Source: Arthrospiribacter ruber (lineage in GTDB: Bacteria > Bacteroidota > Bacteroidia > Cytophagales > Cyclobacteriaceae). From it: a stretch of 64,000 nucleotides of DNA. Where the stretch lies: positions 62,001-126,000 of the forward strand of contig NZ_RPHB01000003.1 of the NCBI RefSeq assembly GCF_019343195.1. Direction: 5' to 3'. Of the stretch, positions 9,436 to 18,964 are shown piece after piece (within the stretch, counting starts at the first letter, position 1; each line of letters starts with the position of its first letter). The position numbers and the translations under genes are program-made. The notes beneath the pieces are model-generated. The model had not been told where the DNA came from, made no database searches, and worked only from the letters and a program-made list of their open reading frames with translations.

Positions 9436-11916
9436 TCACCTTTTGATAGAGAAAGTCCCATAGATAGGCTCCATTTCACTGGATAAGCCTTCCAAAATGA
9501 CCTCAAAGGAATCACTTCCCTCGTTTAGCGGAAATGAAATATTAATTTTGCCATCTTCCTGCGTACTGAGGTTAGGGTTCCAGTACAAAGTAGACCTGAA
9601 GTCTTGGGCAAATGGAGTTCCTTCTTCAAACTTTCCTGAAGGAACATAAAACTCCCTCTTTGTTACATATCCTTTGGTAAATAGCAGATCATTTCCCTGT
9701 CCCAGCCTCGGGTCTTCCTGTAGTTCAGCTCCTGGATTGCCCGTTTTAGTAAGGATATTGATATATGCACTGCCGCTCATCATAGCCCTATTTCCTAAGT
9801 TTGTGATTACATCTATCCTTTCCACATCTATCATATTTAGACTCATAGCCATCAAAACATCGGTTGGTTGGCCATCTATCAAAATTGGATGACTTTGATT
9901 TTGAGGCCTTCCGCTGGCATTTCCTGTAATTATTCCCCCTCTTATAAGTACTCTAGGCGGATCTTGAAAACTAAACACATCTCCTACAACCTGTACTGAA
10001 GGTACCCTATTTCTAAGGAAATGAATGGCATTGGCATATACAAAATCTTCTCTGGTTACAGGGAGGCTAAAGTCTGGCTTGCCTTTGTATAGAATTGTGC
10101 GGGCATCATTTGGTTTTGTCAGGTTACTGGCTTCCACAGTAATTTCCTGTAGCAAAACCTCCTGTCCCAGAACAAACTGTTCCATCATATTTCTGGCTTC
10201 GCCGACCTTGACCACATATTCAAAGTCCAGATCTTCCAAATGCCCCACAGGAATCCCGGAAATCACTTTCTCCGGCCTTCCTTTCAAAACCTTATCATCC
10301 AATTTTATCAGGTTATTTTTCTTGGGGGATTTGTTGATGCCATCAGCTTGCAAATAGGCCTGTACAAACACGGATACTGAATCATAAAAATCTAACTCCG
10401 AAAATAAAAACCGGCCTTCCTTATCTGTTTCCCCCTCGATTACTTGAGGAAAATCATAAGAACTATTTACCATCATGGTTATCTGATGCGGCTCTTCAAT
10501 CGGATTGCCTCCAAGTTGCTCGACCTGACCGCTGAGTTTAAGCCCTTTTTCAAACTCAAAGGGTTTTGCACTTTCATCTGCCAGCCTTTCCCAGCTGAAT
10601 TTTCTCCAGCCTTGCGTCAGCAGCAGGTCGTCTAGGTGCGTTTCAGCCGCTTCATTTTCCACATCAAAATAATAGTATGGGTTTTCAACCAACCCTTTCA
10701 ATTCGGCACCCAGTCTGAAGTGTGAAAAAATATTTGTGGCATGTGGATCTGAAGCAACCTGCTTGGCATCTGTAATGGAAACCGAGAAATCTCCGGCTAT
10801 TGGTGCCCCAAATTCATCCATCACAGTTATGTCCATGTTCACCATGTCTTTTGGGCTATAGGAGACCTTATCGGTAGCGAATTCCAACAGTGCCTGTGCG
10901 TAAGGATGAAGGTAAACCAAGCGTTCTGCTACAGGAAGGCCAGTTTCTTCCATCAGGGTAATCTGTGTAATTCCTGGGGGGAAATCGTCTTTTTCGAAGC
11001 GGACTGTTGCCGATCCATCCTCAAGTTTGAAGCTTTCACTCCAGAAAAACTCCCCTCCGGAAATTCCCACCAGCAACATATTTTTGTCCGTTGATGAGTT
11101 ACTTTTTACTTCAATAATGCCCTTCCCCTCATCTGAAAGTATATCCAGATGCAAAACCTCGCCTTTAGCCTTTGCCCTAGGTAGCAGCACAGGTTTCCAT
11201 TTGCTTTGAAGCGATTTGACATAAGCGCTGTATTGAGCTTCCTTTTCAGGGATAAACTCGAACGAACCCATTCCCAGAGGGTTGGATGCAAACCTCAATA
11301 GCGTGTCTTTTTCATTTTGGAGCAGATAACCATAAAACTCTTCTCCGAGTCCTTTGTCCCCTGTTGCCTTGAACCCAACTTTACTTTTTATTCCTTCCAC
11401 TAATTCGCCTCCTTCAGGGAAGAAACTTACATTCAGGGTTCCGTCCAACTCTGTCCTTGGAATAAAGGCATCTTTTAAGTCTCCTATCCAAATGTCTTTG
11501 GCAAAGAGATACTGTTCCCCTGCTGACTCACTTCTCGATGAAAATGCGATCAGGCTGTAATTTCCAGGGTTGAGTTCTCTTGGCAGGACAAGGTCTCCCC
11601 AACCCATTCCTTCCTCCAACTTGATCGTCTCTTGGACCACAGGCTCTTTATTCAAGTTGCTGTAAAGGTTTATGTACAAAGGAACAGTGGGGGTAGCTTG
11701 AGGAATTTCCATTCCCATTTCCACAGTCCCATAAGCCTTGATCCAGATGGTATCGTTGAGAAGGTAATGGGATTTATCCGTATGCAGGTAGACTTTCTCA
11801 AATGGATTGGACTGTATATGTTGGGTTAATTTTTCCTGTAGTCTTTCAGGAAAATCCTGTGACTTCAATGTGATTGACACTAGCAGAAAAGTGAATGAAA
11901 GCAGATAACGCAGCAT
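9436..11916 (-). CDS. MG2-like / TonB plug domain protein B, no beta-barrel
   Basis: 826 residues with the same architecture as A: signal peptide, EKVYLHTDKSHYLLNDTIWI MG2-like domain (about 38-150), a beta-rich centre, plug remnant (about 640-740; LIDGQPTDVLMAMSLNMIDVERID), and the terminal STLYWNPNLSTQEDG domain. The plug is more divergent than in A: the YGARG landmark is replaced by MMSGSAYINILTK. It is closer to protein C than to A, including stretches of near-identical DNA in the MG2 region (11741-11800 compared with 16020-16080). Its start lies 13 bp after the stop of the carboxypeptidase-regulatory-like protein at 11930-13177, so those two form an operon in the opposite gene order to the A pair. 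Confidence 0.85.
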   Translation of the reverse strand: MLRYLLSFTFLLVSITLKSQDFPERLQEKLTQHIQSNPFEKVYLHTDKSHYLLNDTIWIKAYGTVEMGMEIPQATPTVPLYINLYSNLNKEPVVQETIKLEEGMGWGDLVLPRELNPGNYSLIAFSSRSESAGEQYLFAKDIWIGDLKDAFIPRTELDGTLNVSFFPEGGELVEGIKSKVGFKATGDKGLGEEFYGYLLQNEKDTLLRFASNPLGMGSFEFIPEKEAQYSAYVKSLQSKWKPVLLPRAKAKGEVLHLDILSDEGKGIIEVKSNSSTDKNMLLVGISGGEFFWSESFKLEDGSATVRFEKDDFPPGITQITLMEETGLPVAERLVYLHPYAQALLEFATDKVSYSPKDMVNMDITVMDEFGAPIAGDFSVSITDAKQVASDPHATNIFSHFRLGAELKGLVENPYYYFDVENEAAETHLDDLLLTQGWRKFSWERLADESAKPFEFEKGLKLSGQVEQLGGNPIEEPHQITMMVNSSYDFPQVIEGETDKEGRFLFSELDFYDSVSVFVQAYLQADGINKSPKKNNLIKLDDKVLKGRPEKVISGIPVGHLEDLDFEYVVKVGEARNMMEQFVLGQEVLLQEITVEASNLTKPNDARTILYKGKPDFSLPVTREDFVYANAIHFLRNRVPSVQVVGDVFSFQDPPRVLIRGGIITGNASGRPQNQSHPILIDGQPTDVLMAMSLNMIDVERIDVITNLGNRAMMSGSAYINILTKTGNPGAELQEDPRLGQGNDLLFTKGYVTKREFYVPSGKFEEGTPFAQDFRSTLYWNPNLSTQEDGKINISFPLNEGSDSFEVILEGLSSEMEPIYGTFSIKR

Positions 11917-11929
11917 ATCAATTTATTTT

Positions 11930-13177
11930 TTACGGTTTCAAAGAATAATTAAAAGGCATCAGATCGCCTACCTTTTCCCAAGCCATGTACCCTTCGATCA
12001 TAAGGTCATAGGGATGGAAGTAGCTTCCGTTCTCGAATAGCTGAACAGCATTTCCCAACATCCTGATGGAGGATCTTTGGGCGCTGGTGGATACATCGGT
12101 TTCCACTGCCACCCCACTGGTAAACATTTGAGCATCTTTGTCTATTGAGCTTTTTATGAAGGCCACTTCTTCCACCTCCTCTTTGTAAATCAAGTAAAAA
12201 GGCTTGTCATAAGTAAGAAATGTCAGGCCGTTCCTGGAAACTTCTACCAGATCCTTCCCATACAGCCTCGTTTCTGTGACCTGCTCGATTTCCCGGGTCA
12301 GATCTTTTCTGCGGATAATATTTTTCAGACTGTCCCTGACCAAAGGATTGGGGCTTTTTCTAAGTTCCTGCTGAGCCATGTCGGCCATTTCCTCACTTGT
12401 CAGCTCCGGATTTGGAATGCGCTCAATGGCATAAAGTTCATAACCTTCTTCTTCCACTTTTCCCAAGTATAATGACCTGATAAAATGGGCAATGCTACCG
12501 TTGAATGCCCTTTCCCGGTTTTTTTGTAAACTTCTCTGTCTCCTGCGGGGCACATCCTCTTCAATAAAATATGGGTATCCGGCAAACCGTGCTATTCCAC
12601 TTTCCAAATCCAGCTCAAAGCCTTCGAGAACATATTGAATGGTATAGCCTAGGTTTGGATTTTCAATAAGTACCGTTTCCCGGGCCCTTGCCTTAAGCTT
12701 GCCTTTTTCTGATTCCGCATCCAAGACCAAAACCTCCGGATTGAGGATTTTACATCGCTCAGCATTGATACTCTGTCCCAGGAAATGCACTTTGAATACA
12801 TCCAGATTTCTGTACCAGGTACGGTCTCTTTTGATGCTGACTTCAGTCTCTTCCAGATCAATGGGTTCGGGCAATATCCTGAACTCGTAGCTTTGCATGA
12901 GGTTTTGGGTACTGAAATCATACTTGAATGTCTGATAGCCCATAAAGCTAATTACCAGTTCATGATTTCCGGGGGGAATATTGATTGAAAAATGCCCCTC
13001 GCTGTCCGATACATCTCCAAATGTGGAGTTGTTGATAAAAACTGTTGCAAACTCCACAGGCTCCAAAGTTTCGGCATCAAGCACTTTTCCCTGAATCACA
13101 TATTGAGAAAAGACCTTTGTAGGAGGCAATAAAAACACGAGCAGTAAAAAAAAATATATGGGTTTGAATTTTTGCAT
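11930..13177 (-). CDS. Carboxypeptidase-regulatory-like domain protein, partner of plug protein B
   Basis: 415 residues: signal peptide (1-24), CarboxypepD_reg-like domain (about 26-112; IQGKVLDAETLEPVEFATVFI), then the same conserved domain as its paralog at 5624-6688 (NAERCKILNPEVLVLD, RERAFNGSIAHFIRSLY, IEGYMAWEKVGDLMP). It has an extra charged insertion of about 50-60 residues (around 260-315, rich in Glu, Arg and Lys) that the paralog lacks. It precedes plug protein B by 13 bp on the same strand. 532 bp of repeat DNA separate it from plug protein C upstream, which may originally have belonged to the same operon. Molecular role unknown. Confidence 0.85.
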   Translation of the reverse strand: MQKFKPIYFFLLLVFLLPPTKVFSQYVIQGKVLDAETLEPVEFATVFINNSTFGDVSDSEGHFSINIPPGNHELVISFMGYQTFKYDFSTQNLMQSYEFRILPEPIDLEETEVSIKRDRTWYRNLDVFKVHFLGQSINAERCKILNPEVLVLDAESEKGKLKARARETVLIENPNLGYTIQYVLEGFELDLESGIARFAGYPYFIEEDVPRRRQRSLQKNRERAFNGSIAHFIRSLYLGKVEEEGYELYAIERIPNPELTSEEMADMAQQELRKSPNPLVRDSLKNIIRRKDLTREIEQVTETRLYGKDLVEVSRNGLTFLTYDKPFYLIYKEEVEEVAFIKSSIDKDAQMFTSGVAVETDVSTSAQRSSIRMLGNAVQLFENGSYFHPYDLMIEGYMAWEKVGDLMPFNYSLKP

Positions 13178-13239
13178 GAATTAAGGTTGAGAATTATTTT
13201 ATTTTTAGTTATTTATTCCGAGTATTTACAATTTGGTAT

Positions 13240-13690
13240 TTACAGAAAGGAAATGACAGTCGGGCCTCCGTCATTCTGACGAAGGAAGAATCTCCTACCT
13301 TTTTTATCAAGAGACTCCCCGCAATACTGCGGGACAGGCTTTCGCTTCACTACCATTGACATCGATCGGGGCGACACGTCACTCTGACGAAGGAAGAGTC
13401 TCCCAAAATAGAGGAGATCTCCCGCAATGCTGCGGGACAGGCTTTCATCTCCGCAAGCTCCGATTACCAATGACAGATATGGAGGGATCGTCATTCTGAA
13501 CGCAGTGAAGAATCTCCTACCATGTGGGAGATGCTTCGACTCCGCAAGCTCCGCTCAGCATGACGCGTAATTTTGTCATTACCCTTTCTGAACATTCCCT
13601 AAATGTTAAAATCTCAGGATGACGTACACTAACTGTCATTTCCTTACCGTAAATGTCAATTTTAAAATCTCAGAGTGACGTGCCGCCCCG
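13240..13690. repeat. Repeat cluster 1: tandem hairpin-forming CGTCA...TGACG units
   Basis: At least three divergent copies of a roughly 100 bp unit begin at about 13271, 13378 and 13489 with CGTCA(T/C)TCTGA, continue with AAG(A/G)GTCTCC-type sequence, contain the hairpin CCCGCA...TGCGGG, and end in CTCCGCAAGCTCCG and TGAC(A/G). Similar units occur at 20045-20330 and at the right window edge. The 3' part (13560-13690) carries further TGTCATT fragments. The gap holds no credible gene; a short frame at 13240-13494 is made entirely of repeat sequence. Confidence 0.85.
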
Positions 13691-13709
13691 ATTTATGTCA
13701 ATGGTACTC

Positions 13710-16208
13710 TCAATCAACCTGAATGGTATACCTACCAAATACAGGCTCTTTATTTTCACTTAAACCTTCCAAAATGACCTCAAAGTTTTTGTTGCCCTCG
13801 GAAAGGGGGAAGCTGACCTTGATTTTTCCATCCAAACCGCTTTCCAGTAAAGGGTTCCAATAGACCGTCGGCCGGTAATCGGTGTAATAGGGCTCACCTT
13901 CTATATTTTCATCAGGGACATAGAAATCCCGGTGTAACATATAGCCCTTGGTAAATAAAAGCTCATTTCCCATACCTAGCCTGGGATCTTCATCCAATCT
14001 GGGGTTGGGATTTCCGGTTCTTGTCAGAATGTTCACTGTAGGTCCTCCCAATATAGTCGATCTTGCCAAAGACTTGATTATATCTACTCTTTCAATATCC
14101 ACCATGTTCAGCAACATGGCTGTAACTCTATCAACAGGATGTCCATCTATCCAGATTTGGGCACCGCCCATCTGTTCTCTTCCACTGGCATTTCCGGTAA
14201 CTGTACCCCCTCTTATTTGTACAGAAGGCGGTCTCGAGTAATCATTTACATCCCCAACCACATTCACCCCTGAAAAGCGCCCCCGAATCAACTGATAGAC
14301 ATTTTGGAACATATAGTGTTCTGGCGTGACCGTAACACTTTGTTCGGCAACATTGCCGTAGAGAATAGCTCTTTGATCCGGCTTTTCCATGAGCCTTCTT
14401 GTCTGGATTACCACTTCCGCTAACTCGACTTCCCGTCCCAAAACAAACTGCTCCATCATTTTTTGCGCTTCACCGACCCTGACCAGATAGGTATCATCAA
14501 GCTCCCCATTTCTAAGCCCATCAATACCTGTAATCAGTTTTTCAGGCCTGGGCATTTGAACTTTGTTTTCCAGACTGATTTCATTGGCTTTGTTTATTTT
14601 TGATTCAGCGGCCTTCCGTGTTTTTTCAGTATAGGCTTGCATAAAAACCGCTACAGAATCAAAATAATCAAGATTTTCAAATTTGAAATAGCCTTCATCA
14701 TCCGTGGTTCCCTGCAATACCTCCGGCATAAAGTAAAGTGAGTTAATCATCATGGTGATTTCCCTTGGTTCTTTTACTTCCTTTCCCCCTATTATCTTGA
14801 CATTTCCGGAAATGCTCAGTCCAGACTCAAACCTGGCTTCCGGCCTTGCCCCGTTTTCCAAAACTTCTTTCCAGGAAAACCTCCTCCAGCCCTGGGTAAG
14901 CATCAGGTTGTCCAAGGAACTGAAAGCATCTTCATTTTCGGGATCAAAGTAGTAGTACGGGTTTTCTATGGCTCCCTTGATTTCGGAACTCAATTTGTAA
15001 TGTGAAAAAATATTTTCGGCATGTTTCGGGTGAATCACCTGTCCTGCATCGCTTACTGAAATGGAAAAGTCACCTTTGATGGGCACTCCAAACTCATCCT
15101 GAATCAGTAGGTCAAGTTCTACGATTTCCTTTGGCCTGAAGGATTCTTTTTGGGTGTTGAAGGCAACGGTCGACTGTGCAAAAGGATGCAAAAAAACGAG
15201 CCTTTCGGCAAGAGGAAGAAGTTGATTGTCAAAAAGTGAAAATTGTATGATTCCGGTAGGGAACTCATCTTTTTCCAGCACAAGGCGTGCTTTACCTTGT
15301 TCTACGCGGAGCTCAGTTTCATAGATGAGTTTCCCTTCAGACACTCCAAAAAGCCAAAACTGCTCCGCATCAATGCCTTGTTTTTCAATATTGATTTCAA
15401 ATTCTTCTTTATCCTCCTCCAACAGTACAGAGAGTACGGCTCCGCTTTCCTTTGCAGGGGGAATGGGAAATGCTTTCCACTCCGTATCGGCAGTTTTGAC
15501 AAAGGCCTGGTATTTCCGGTCTTTCTCTGGCAAGAACTTCAGTCTGCCCATGCCCATCATATCTGATTCAAACCTGTCTACAGTATCCCTGGCATCATTG
15601 ACCAGAAACCCGTGAAAGGGAATTCCCAGGCCTTTATCTCCCAGGGCTTTTATACCCACTGTGGACAATAATCCTTCTACCAGGTCACCGCCTTCAGGAA
15701 AGAATTTCACCTCCAGGTTTCCTTCCAGGGCAACTCTTGGGACAAATGCATCACGGACATCTCCTATCCAAATATCCTTGGCAAACAAGTACTCCAGCCC
15801 TTTTTCAACACTGTAGGCTGTATGCGCGGTAAGTAGGTAATTACCGGGACTCAACTCTCTTGGAAGCACAATGTCACCTACTCCCTGGCCATTTTCCAGC
15901 CGTAAGACTTCTTCTACAATAGGTGCTGTTCGGGTATTTTGATAAAGGTTGATATAAAGGGGTACAGAAGCTGTTGGTTCCGGAGTTGCCCCACCCTTTT
16001 CCATTGTCCCATAAGCCTTGATCCAGATGGTGTCGTTAAGAAGGTAATGGGATTTATCCGTATGCAGGTAGACCTTTTCATAAGGCAATTGCTTTTGGAA
16101 TTCCTGAAGCGAGGATTGAAGTTCTGATGGTGGGCTTTGCGCAAAGGAAGCTGGCAGAGACAAAAAAACCGATACAAGTGAAAATAGGGAAAGAAGGGTT
16201 TTCTTCAT
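13710..16208 (-). CDS. MG2-like / TonB plug domain protein C, no beta-barrel
   Basis: 832 residues. Signal peptide (1-23), MG2-like domain (about 40-155; EKVYLHTDKSHYLLNDTIWI), beta-rich middle, plug-like segment (about 640-740; WIDGHPVDRVTAMLLNMVDIERVD) and the terminal PTVYWNPLLESGLDG domain. As in B, the plug end is degenerate (STILGGPTVNILTR instead of a YGARG motif). It is the farthest upstream of the five minus-strand genes in this array and the only plug gene without an adjoining carboxypeptidase-regulatory-like partner; repeat cluster 1 follows its stop codon. A perfect 16 bp palindrome lies 60 bp upstream. An envelope location is inferred from the signal peptide and domain types. Confidence 0.85.
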   Translation of the reverse strand: MKKTLLSLFSLVSVFLSLPASFAQSPPSELQSSLQEFQKQLPYEKVYLHTDKSHYLLNDTIWIKAYGTMEKGGATPEPTASVPLYINLYQNTRTAPIVEEVLRLENGQGVGDIVLPRELSPGNYLLTAHTAYSVEKGLEYLFAKDIWIGDVRDAFVPRVALEGNLEVKFFPEGGDLVEGLLSTVGIKALGDKGLGIPFHGFLVNDARDTVDRFESDMMGMGRLKFLPEKDRKYQAFVKTADTEWKAFPIPPAKESGAVLSVLLEEDKEEFEINIEKQGIDAEQFWLFGVSEGKLIYETELRVEQGKARLVLEKDEFPTGIIQFSLFDNQLLPLAERLVFLHPFAQSTVAFNTQKESFRPKEIVELDLLIQDEFGVPIKGDFSISVSDAGQVIHPKHAENIFSHYKLSSEIKGAIENPYYYFDPENEDAFSSLDNLMLTQGWRRFSWKEVLENGARPEARFESGLSISGNVKIIGGKEVKEPREITMMINSLYFMPEVLQGTTDDEGYFKFENLDYFDSVAVFMQAYTEKTRKAAESKINKANEISLENKVQMPRPEKLITGIDGLRNGELDDTYLVRVGEAQKMMEQFVLGREVELAEVVIQTRRLMEKPDQRAILYGNVAEQSVTVTPEHYMFQNVYQLIRGRFSGVNVVGDVNDYSRPPSVQIRGGTVTGNASGREQMGGAQIWIDGHPVDRVTAMLLNMVDIERVDIIKSLARSTILGGPTVNILTRTGNPNPRLDEDPRLGMGNELLFTKGYMLHRDFYVPDENIEGEPYYTDYRPTVYWNPLLESGLDGKIKVSFPLSEGNKNFEVILEGLSENKEPVFGRYTIQVD

Positions 16209-16267
16209 GTTTTACTTGGGTATATGAACAGATACGGAGTAAAATTTTTATAGTTGAACAAAATATA

Positions 16268-16283
16268 GAATAAAATTTTATTC
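16268..16283. promoter_or_regulatory. Perfect 16 bp palindrome upstream of plug gene C
   Basis: GAATAAAATTTTATTC is fully self-complementary and lies 60-75 bp upstream of the start at 16208, among AT-rich promoter-like sequence (TATATTTTG on the minus strand nearby). It could be an operator. High AT content makes a chance palindrome possible. Confidence 0.4.
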
Positions 16284-16344
16284 AAAAAAAATCAGACTTT
16301 GCGCTGATAAAAAATATACCTGTATTTACAGAAGCAAACAGCAT

Positions 16345-16372
16345 AAAAAAAAGAGTGCCTTTCGACACCCTT
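16345..16372 (-). terminator. Rho-independent terminator, minus strand, downstream of guaB
   Basis: On the minus strand AAGGGTG (16366-16372) pairs with CACTCTT (16351-16357, one G-U pair), followed by a T run (16345-16352). It lies past the guaB stop and repeat cluster 2 and before plug gene C, so it separates these units. Confidence 0.75.
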
Positions 16373-16394
16373 TTAATCCACTATTATTGATTCT

Positions 16395-16600
16395 TGACAC
16401 TGACAAAGAGATTTACGAAGTACGAGGCCTTTTCCATACTCCAATCCATCTTGGTTCTTCGTATTTGGTACCTTTTTCATATCTCGTATCTCACGTCTCG
16501 TATCTTTTATTTACGAAGTACGATTTACGAATTACGAGGCCCATTACTCACTTCAACCCTTCTTTTGTCTAGCGTCTTTAGTCTCGTATCTCAAACCTCA
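16395..16600. repeat. Repeat cluster 2: TACGAAG / GGTACC modules
   Basis: Short modules shared with other intergenic spaces: TTTACGAAGTACGA blocks (16409, 16511), ACGAGGCC, a CATACTCCAA block, and CTTCGTATTTGGTACC / CTCGTATCTCA blocks. The short frames here are composed of these modules and are not genes. The cluster abuts the guaB stop codon. Confidence 0.8.
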
Positions 16601-16602
16601 AA

Positions 16603-18081
16603 TCACATTTTTGCCGAATAATTAGGCGCTTCCCTTGTGATGCTGACATCGTGAGGATGTGATTCTTTGACACCTGCTGCGGTTATTTTTACAAATTTTC
16701 CGTCTTTTTGAAGATCTTCCACAGTTTTGGTGCCACAGTAACCCATACCTGCCTGAAGACCGCCGACCAATTGGTATAGTACTTCTGATACCAGACCCTT
16801 ATAAGCTACACGTCCCACAATTCCTTCCGGTACCAATTTTTTGATGTTGTCTTCGGCATCTTGGAAATAGCGGTCTTTGGATCCTGATTCCATGGCTTCC
16901 AATGAGCCCATACCTCTATAGGTCTTGAATTTCCTTCCTTCGTAGATGATCATTTCGCCTGGTGCTTCTTCGGTACCGGCCAAAAGTGATCCGATCATGA
17001 TCGAACTTCCCCCTGCTGCAATGGCTTTTACCAAATCGCCTGAATACCGGATGCCTCCATCTGCTATCACAGGCACATTTCTACCTTTGAGTGCATGGGC
17101 ACATTCATATACCGCAGACAGCTGAGGTACCCCTACCCCTGCTATAACCCTTGTAGTACAGATTGATCCTGGACCTACACCTACTTTGACTGCATCCGCC
17201 CCTGCATCTGCCAAGGCCAAAGCTGCTTCAGGGGTAGCTATGTTGCCTACTATCACGTCAAGATCAGGAAAAGCTTCTTTGATTTTTTTACAGGCATCTA
17301 TAACTCCTTTGGAGTGTCCATGCGCCGTATCAATGGATATCACATCTACTCCGGCATTTTTGAGCGCTTCAACCCGCTCTACAAGATCCGCCGTAACACC
17401 TACAGCTGCCCCTACCCTCAGTCTTCCATATTCGTCTTTACATGCATTTGGCTTATCCCTTCTCTTAAGGATATCCTTGTAAGTGATCAGACCTGTCAAT
17501 TTATTGTCTTCGTCTACTATAGGAAGCTTTTCGATTTTATATTCCTGCAAAACTTCTTCGGCCTGCTCCAAGGTAATCCCCGCTTTGGCGGTGATCAAGT
17601 TGTCCTTGGTCATGATTTCTTTTATGTCCCTGTTAAGATCTTTTACAAATCTTAGGTCTCTATTGGTGATAATACCTTTAAGGGTCCTGTCCTCATCTAC
17701 CACAGGTATACCACCGATATGGTATTCGCTCATGATTTTTTCGGCATCCTTTACTTTTGCATCTATATGCAAAGTGATGGGATCAAGGATCATCCCTGAT
17801 TGGGAACGCTTTACTTTGCGGACTTGCGCAGCCTGCTTTTCTACAGGCATGTTTTTGTGGATAAAACCTAAGCCTCCCTCCAATGCCATAGCAATGGCGA
17901 GTTCTGCTTCTGTCACAGTATCCATAGCTGCCGAAACGAGCGGGATATTCAGGCGGATGTTTTTGGTAAGTTGGGAAGAAGTGTCGGTGTCGCGCGGAAG
18001 GACTTCTGAGTATCCTGGGACAAGAAGCACGTCATCATAAGTGAGCGCTTCAAAAAGAAATTTATCTGAGTTTCTGTTCAT
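16603..18081 (-). CDS. guaB: Inosine-5'-monophosphate dehydrogenase
   Basis: 492 residues, full length. It oxidises IMP to XMP with NAD+, the committed step of guanine nucleotide synthesis, in the cytoplasm. The catalytic loop GSICTTR carries Cys308. Phosphate-binding glycine stretches ([29 protein letters not shown]) are present, and the flap region contains [10 protein letters not shown]. Two CBS domains occupy about residues 95-205, inserted in the barrel as usual. A good -7 element lies 35 bp upstream and a terminator lies beyond repeat cluster 2, so it is probably transcribed alone. Confidence 0.98.
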   Translation of the reverse strand: MNRNSDKFLFEALTYDDVLLVPGYSEVLPRDTDTSSQLTKNIRLNIPLVSAAMDTVTEAELAIAMALEGGLGFIHKNMPVEKQAAQVRKVKRSQSGMILDPITLHIDAKVKDAEKIMSEYHIGGIPVVDEDRTLKGIITNRDLRFVKDLNRDIKEIMTKDNLITAKAGITLEQAEEVLQEYKIEKLPIVDEDNKLTGLITYKDILKRRDKPNACKDEYGRLRVGAAVGVTADLVERVEALKNAGVDVISIDTAHGHSKGVIDACKKIKEAFPDLDVIVGNIATPEAALALADAGADAVKVGVGPGSICTTRVIAGVGVPQLSAVYECAHALKGRNVPVIADGGIRYSGDLVKAIAAGGSSIMIGSLLAGTEEAPGEMIIYEGRKFKTYRGMGSLEAMESGSKDRYFQDAEDNIKKLVPEGIVGRVAYKGLVSEVLYQLVGGLQAGMGYCGTKTVEDLQKDGKFVKITAAGVKESHPHDVSITREAPNYSAKM

Positions 18082-18115
18082 GGCAAATATTGGTTTGGTA
18101 ACCCTATTTGCCCGT

Positions 18116-18123
18116 CAAAGATA
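18116..18123 (-). promoter_or_regulatory. guaB promoter, Bacteroidota -7 element
   Basis: On the minus strand TATCTTTG matches the Bacteroidota -7 consensus TAnnTTTG exactly, and a TTG lies about 21 bp upstream in place of the -33 TTTG. The predicted transcript start is near 18111, giving a leader of roughly 30 nt. Confidence 0.6.
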
Positions 18124-18221
18124 CTACTAAAATCGTATGCCAATCAACATGGATAAAAAATTATTTTAAGTTTTTGCCAAAAACCTGCTGAAAATTAGAA
18201 TTTTATTCGGCTGAGAAGTAG

Positions 18222-18962
18222 CTATAGGTAGGCAAACCAATATGCCCCTACCGAAAACATAAAATAGACCATGGCAAATATCCAGACCAAAAGTTTTTTT
18301 TGTGGAGCAAAGTACCATGCAAAAAGCGGAATCAGCTGTAAAGCATGCAATCCAAGAAAATGGGCGATCCTCAGGTCGCCGTACTTTTTGGCCCAATTGA
18401 GAAAGAAGATTCCCTCCTGACCATCCGGAGCTCCTACCGTGTGGCTCATTTGGGCCACCATCACGAAGCCCTGAAAGCTGGCAATTACAAAAATCAACAT
18501 GCCGAGTTGTATGCCCAACTTATATCCTTCTGTCAGTGTATTCACTTTTCTGAAAAGAAGGAATGCCCAAAAAACCATTAACGTATTGATGACTATTGCA
18601 GCCCCCATTGTATTGAACAGGGTAATGTTCAACGCGGAAGTAATATTGAAGTGGGAGGTTTCTCCTCTGAGAGATTGACCCGCAATGATGAGTATTTCAA
18701 GGGACATTGCCACCACAATTACCCATGAGATGGTTTTTACTTTTCTAAGCTGCGGCATATAGCCAGTAAACCAAGCCATAGTCCAAGAAAATATCCCTAT
18801 TGATATGGCAAATTTCATTGGCTTGATCCAGAGGTTGATACCCAAAAGCTCCCGGCTATCTACCAGGGAAAAGAGCAGAAAAAGAAGCAAAAGAGCGAAG
18901 TTTACGAGCCCAAACCAAGCTAATAATCTGTTGCGCCGGAAAATCTTGTGTAATGCCGTCAT
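18222..18962 (-). CDS. Conserved integral membrane protein of unknown function
   Basis: 246 residues from the ATG at 18962, chosen because it begins 2 bp after the stop of the upstream ABA4-like gene; a longer frame would overlap that gene. About seven membrane segments. The notable conserved-looking segment INLWIKPMKFAISIGIFSW (about 43-61) lies just before TM2. No catalytic motif is recognised. The tight coupling to the ABA4-like gene suggests a joint membrane function. Confidence 0.75.
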   Translation of the reverse strand: MTALHKIFRRNRLLAWFGLVNFALLLLFLLFSLVDSRELLGINLWIKPMKFAISIGIFSWTMAWFTGYMPQLRKVKTISWVIVVAMSLEILIIAGQSLRGETSHFNITSALNITLFNTMGAAIVINTLMVFWAFLLFRKVNTLTEGYKLGIQLGMLIFVIASFQGFVMVAQMSHTVGAPDGQEGIFFLNWAKKYGDLRIAHFLGLHALQLIPLFAWYFAPQKKLLVWIFAMVYFMFSVGAYWFAYL

Positions 18963-18964
18963 GG

